Below are positions 4,664-7,390 of a stretch of 7,390 nt of DNA, piece by piece. Positions within the stretch are counted from its first letter, which is position 1; each line of letters starts with the position of its first letter. Source of the stretch: Novosphingobium sp. (GTDB lineage Bacteria > Pseudomonadota > Alphaproteobacteria > Sphingomonadales > Sphingomonadaceae); NCBI GenBank assembly GCA_027490345.1, contig JAIXYF010000278.1:1-7390 (forward strand), in the 5' to 3' direction. The translations under genes were made by a program, and so were the position numbers. The notes under the pieces are model-generated. The model saw only the letters and a program-made list of their open reading frames with translations, was not told where the DNA came from and searched no databases.

Positions 4664-7066
4664 ATGGGCATGGCCAAGGTCTTGAAGGGCGGCGTTTCGG
4701 TGCTTGCGCTCGCCGCAGCAGAGCCGGTTTGCGCGCAAGTAGCGCCCGCGCCGCCAGCCGCCGAAGCGGACACGCTGGCCGCCCCCGGCGAGATTGTCGT
4801 GACCGCACAGAAGCGCAGCGAACGGCTGCAGGACGTGCCGCTCTCCATCGTGGCGCTGACCACCGAGGCACTGGCCACGCGCAACGTGCGCACGTTCAAC
4901 GATTACGCCAAGTTCCTGCCGAGCGTTTCCTACACCAGCTTCGGGCCCGGCCAGGCGGAAGTCTATTTTCGCGGGCTGTCCAACGGCAACCGGCTCTCGA
5001 CCGGCTCGCTGCCGACCGTGGGCGTCTATCTCGATGAGCAGCCGGTCACGACCATCGGTTCGACCGTCGATGTCCATATCTACGACATTGCCCGGGTGGA
5101 GGCGCTGGCGGGGCCGCAAGGTACGCTGTTTGGCGCAAGCAGCGAGGCTGGTACGCTGCGGATCATCACCAACAAGCCTGATAGCGCCGTGTTTTCAGGC
5201 TCGGTCGATCTGACGGCCAACACCGTCGCGCATGGCAAGGCGGGAGGGATCGCGGAAAGCTATATCAACCTGCCGCTCTCCAGCCGGGCTGCGCTGCGGA
5301 TCGTGGGGTTCTATCAGTATGATGGCGGCTATATCGACAATGTGCGCGCTCCGCGCGGTGAGACATACCCGACATCGGGCGCAGTGCGCGACAACGCGGC
5401 GCTGGTGGGTGAGGATCAGAATTCGATCGAGGCCTATGGCGGGCGCGCTGCGCTGAAAGTCGATCTCGATGACGACTGGACCGGCACGCTGGGCGTGATG
5501 GGCCAGCGCCAGACCTCGAACGGCACATTTGCCTTCAAGCCGCTGGTTGGCGATCTTCAGACCACGCGCTATTTCCCCGAAGCGCAGGCGGACAAATGGT
5601 ATCAGGCGAGCCTTGCGATCGAAGGCAAGATCGGCACTTTCGCGCTGACCTATGCAGGTGCCTATTTCGAGCGGAAGGCGGAATATACGTCCGACTATGC
5701 GGACTATGCCTTCTTCTATGACAGCTATTACGCCAGCACGCCGGACTATTTCGGCAGCAATTTCAAGGACAACGCTAGGCGGCTGATCAATCCCGCGCAA
5801 ATCGTGAGCCAGCGCGAGCAGTTTACCAAGCAAAGCCACGAGCTGCGCATCGCCTCGCCCTCCACCGATCGGCTGCGGATCGTGGCGGGGCTGTTCTATC
5901 AGCGCCAGACCAACAACTGGCGCAATCTCTATACCGTGCCGAACCTTGCGGATGCGCAGTCCGTCACCGGGCTGCCGGGCGTGAACTATGCCAATATCCA
6001 GTTCCGCACTGACCGCGATTATGCCGCCTTTGCCGAAGCCGCGTTCGATATCCTGCCAAAGCTCACGCTCACCGGTGGGCTGCGTGCCTACCGCTATGAC
6101 AACGACGTGACCGGCTTTTTCGGATACAACGCCGATCGCAGCGCGGTGGGTGAAGCACTGTGCCTGCCGGGCACCATTGGCGCCTATGGCACACAGCGGC
6201 CCTGCGACAATATCGATGCCAAGGCCAAAGGCTCGGGCATTCGGCACAAGCTCAATCTCAGCTGGAAGGCAGCGCCCGGCAAGCTGGTCTATGCCACATG
6301 GTCTACCGGCTTTCGCCCCGGCGGGATCAACCGCCGCCCGGCCGCACCGGCCTATGCGGCAGAGACGCTGACCAACTATGAAATCGGCTGGAAAACGCAG
6401 TGGCTGGACGGGAAGATCCTGTTCAACGGGGCGGTGTTCCTTGAAAAGCTGGGGCAGGCGCAATTTGCCGTGACCAGTGATCAGAACGGGATCACCGATA
6501 TCGTCAACGCAGGGCGGGCGCGGTCCAAGGGGATCGAAGCGGACTTGACGGTCATCCCGGCACGGGGGCTTTCGCTGCAGGCATCAGGCACGCTGGTCGA
6601 TGCGGTGATCACCACCGACTTGTGCCAATATACCAATGCGGCGTTCGATTGTTCGATCCCCAGCCCATCGGGCAATGCCAATTCGCTGCGCGCTCCGGCA
6701 GGCACGCGGTTTGCTGGCAGCCCGCGCTTCAAGCTTTCAAGCCTCGCGCGCTACGAGTTCGCGCTCGGCACGCTCGATGCCTTCGTGCAGGCGGCGGCGT
6801 TTCACCAATCGTCGGTGCGCTCCTCGCTGGATATCGAGGAGTCGCAGCTGATCGGCACTCTGCCCGGCTACACCACCTTCGATCTTTCGGCGGGCGTGCG
6901 CCGGGAAACGTGGTCGGCCTCGCTCACGGTTGAGAACGTGGGGGACCGGCGCGCGCAGCAGAGCCGCAGCGCGACGTGCGCGATTACGCTGTGCGGGCCG
7001 GGCTCGATCGTGGTCTATCCGCTGCGGCCCAGATTTGTGAGTGTGCGCGTGGGGAGGCGGTTCTGA
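4664..7066 (+). CDS. TonB-dependent outer-membrane receptor
   Basis: This 800-residue protein is an energy-coupled outer-membrane transporter. Residues 1-24 form a signal peptide (K5, K8, hydrophobic VSVLALAAA, CAQ). After a proline/alanine linker, a TonB-box-like stretch leads into GEIVVTAQKRSERLQDVPLSI (42-62). The plug (about 43-175) has VYFRGLSNGN (100-109), VGVYLDEQPV (119-128), and RVEALAGPQGTLFGASSEAGTLRIITNKP (144-172). The rest is a 22-strand-type barrel: LVYATWSTGFRPGGINRR (541-558), NYEIGWKTQWLDGKI (571-585), GIEADLT, VENVGDRRA, ending RPRFVSVRVGRRF with the terminal Phe needed for assembly. A Tyr/Asp-rich loop lies at 338-365. Six cysteines form three close pairs (500/514, 654/663, 772/777), probably loop disulfides. 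The stop overlaps the next gene's start, so the two are one operon. The ligand is not deducible; the FpvA/FhuA siderophore reading is not favoured over organic substrates. Confidence 0.95.
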   Translation: MGMAKVLKGGVSVLALAAAEPVCAQVAPAPPAAEADTLAAPGEIVVTAQKRSERLQDVPLSIVALTTEALATRNVRTFNDYAKFLPSVSYTSFGPGQAEVYFRGLSNGNRLSTGSLPTVGVYLDEQPVTTIGSTVDVHIYDIARVEALAGPQGTLFGASSEAGTLRIITNKPDSAVFSGSVDLTANTVAHGKAGGIAESYINLPLSSRAALRIVGFYQYDGGYIDNVRAPRGETYPTSGAVRDNAALVGEDQNSIEAYGGRAALKVDLDDDWTGTLGVMGQRQTSNGTFAFKPLVGDLQTTRYFPEAQADKWYQASLAIEGKIGTFALTYAGAYFERKAEYTSDYADYAFFYDSYYASTPDYFGSNFKDNARRLINPAQIVSQREQFTKQSHELRIASPSTDRLRIVAGLFYQRQTNNWRNLYTVPNLADAQSVTGLPGVNYANIQFRTDRDYAAFAEAAFDILPKLTLTGGLRAYRYDNDVTGFFGYNADRSAVGEALCLPGTIGAYGTQRPCDNIDAKAKGSGIRHKLNLSWKAAPGKLVYATWSTGFRPGGINRRPAAPAYAAETLTNYEIGWKTQWLDGKILFNGAVFLEKLGQAQFAVTSDQNGITDIVNAGRARSKGIEADLTVIPARGLSLQASGTLVDAVITTDLCQYTNAAFDCSIPSPSGNANSLRAPAGTRFAGSPRFKLSSLARYEFALGTLDAFVQAAAFHQSSVRSSLDIEESQLIGTLPGYTTFDLSAGVRRETWSASLTVENVGDRRAQQSRSATCAITLCGPGSIVVYPLRPRFVSVRVGRRF
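7051..7057 (+). promoter_or_regulatory. Ribosome binding site for the phosphatase-superfamily gene, inside the receptor 3' end
   Basis: GGGGAGG ends eight bases before the ATG at 7066. It is embedded in the last receptor codons, and the receptor stop and new start share one base (TGATG). This arrangement supports termination-reinitiation coupling and fixes the start at 7066 rather than the later ATGs at 7078 or 7081. Confidence 0.7.
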
Positions 7067-7390
7067 TGAAGAGGCACATGATGTTGCGGATGCTGATCGC
7101 GCTGTGGGCGGCGCTGGCGCCGATGACTGCGCTGGCTGAGGCGCTGGTCCCGGCTCCGGGAGAAGGTCAGCGCCTGATCCTCGTCACGATGGACGGCACG
7201 CGCTGGCAAGAGGTTTTTCGCGGGGCAGACAAGGCACTGGTGGCAGAGCCGAAGTTCACGCATCCCGATTGGAAGGAGACGGTCGAAAAGGCCTGGGCGC
7301 GGCCTGCCGATCTCATGCCATTCTTGCATGGCCTGCCCGCGCAAGGCGGCGTGCTTTACGGCAACCGCGACGCGGGCGAATGCATGGGGC
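7066..7390 (+). CDS. Exported alkaline-phosphatase-superfamily hydrolase, N-terminal part (3' end outside the window)
   Basis: 108 codons are visible. Residues 1-24 form a signal peptide (MKRHMMLRM..., hydrophobic IALWAALAPM, cleavage near ALA), so the enzyme is exported. RLILVTMDGTRWQEVFRGAD (36-55) is the first strand and metal-binding loop of the alkaline phosphatase/phosphodiesterase fold, with D43 as the likely metal ligand. It is followed by DLMPFLHGLPAQGGVLYGNRDAGEC (82-106), the typical continuation in proteins annotated as alkaline phosphatase family. The nucleophile region lies beyond the window, so phosphatase, phosphodiesterase, sulfatase-like or phosphoglycerate-mutase-like activity cannot be separated. 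It starts on the receptor stop codon and is co-transcribed with it; a periplasmic enzyme processing the imported ligand is an inference. Confidence 0.82.
   Translation, partial: MKRHMMLRMLIALWAALAPMTALAEALVPAPGEGQRLILVTMDGTRWQEVFRGADKALVAEPKFTHPDWKETVEKAWARPADLMPFLHGLPAQGGVLYGNRDAGECMG

Noticed and set aside
4664..4735. Lipoprotein signal in the receptor (Cys at residue 23)
   Set aside because: The residues before it (EPV) do not fit a lipobox, and TonB receptors are normally not lipoproteins; the CAQ context fits signal peptidase I better.
5195..6463. A 422-codon minus-strand frame opposite the receptor
   Set aside because: It is a shadow of the receptor codons, with no ribosome site or domain seen.

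Overview
The window looks like a piece of an alphaproteobacterial chromosome, most likely a sphingomonad (inference). The reasons are its high GC, dense genes with purine-rich ribosome sites, a TonB-dependent receptor with a plug start (EIVVTAQKR) of the type common in that order, serralysin-type RTX C-termini, and several exported hydrolases. I see no rRNA, tRNA, CRISPR array, insertion sequence or phage gene.

Layout: (1) 2-229 (+) is the C-terminal end of an RTX/serralysin-type secreted protein. It is followed by a GC-rich hairpin. (2) 326-1333 (+) is a zinc-free NAD(P)H-dependent oxidoreductase of the medium-chain CurA/YncB type. It converges, with a 22-base gap, on (3) 1356-2783 (-), an exported M20-type metallopeptidase with its whole metal-binding set. 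(4) 2922-4391 (-) is a 489-residue RTX calcium-binding protein without a Sec signal, probably a type I secretion substrate. It lies upstream of the peptidase on the same strand, 138 bases away. (5) A 272-base divergent intergenic region holds the promoter signals for the RTX gene (-) and for (6) 4664-7066 (+), an 800-residue TonB-dependent outer-membrane receptor. (7) At 7066 the receptor's stop overlaps the start of an exported alkaline-phosphatase-superfamily enzyme, which runs off the window end.

How the genes fit together: the clearest functional unit is the receptor plus phosphatase-superfamily pair, translationally coupled by TGATG. This suggests hydrolysis in the periplasm of something the receptor imports. 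The receptor promoter region also carries three 7-mers at an 11-base period that resemble a PHO box. This is weak by itself, but fits a phosphatase operon. The two RTX-type proteins flanking the oxidoreductase/peptidase block suggest a region devoted to surface and extracellular functions, although no type I secretion transporter is present here. I found no clearly undescribed system. The most testable novelty is phosphate control of the receptor-phosphatase operon.
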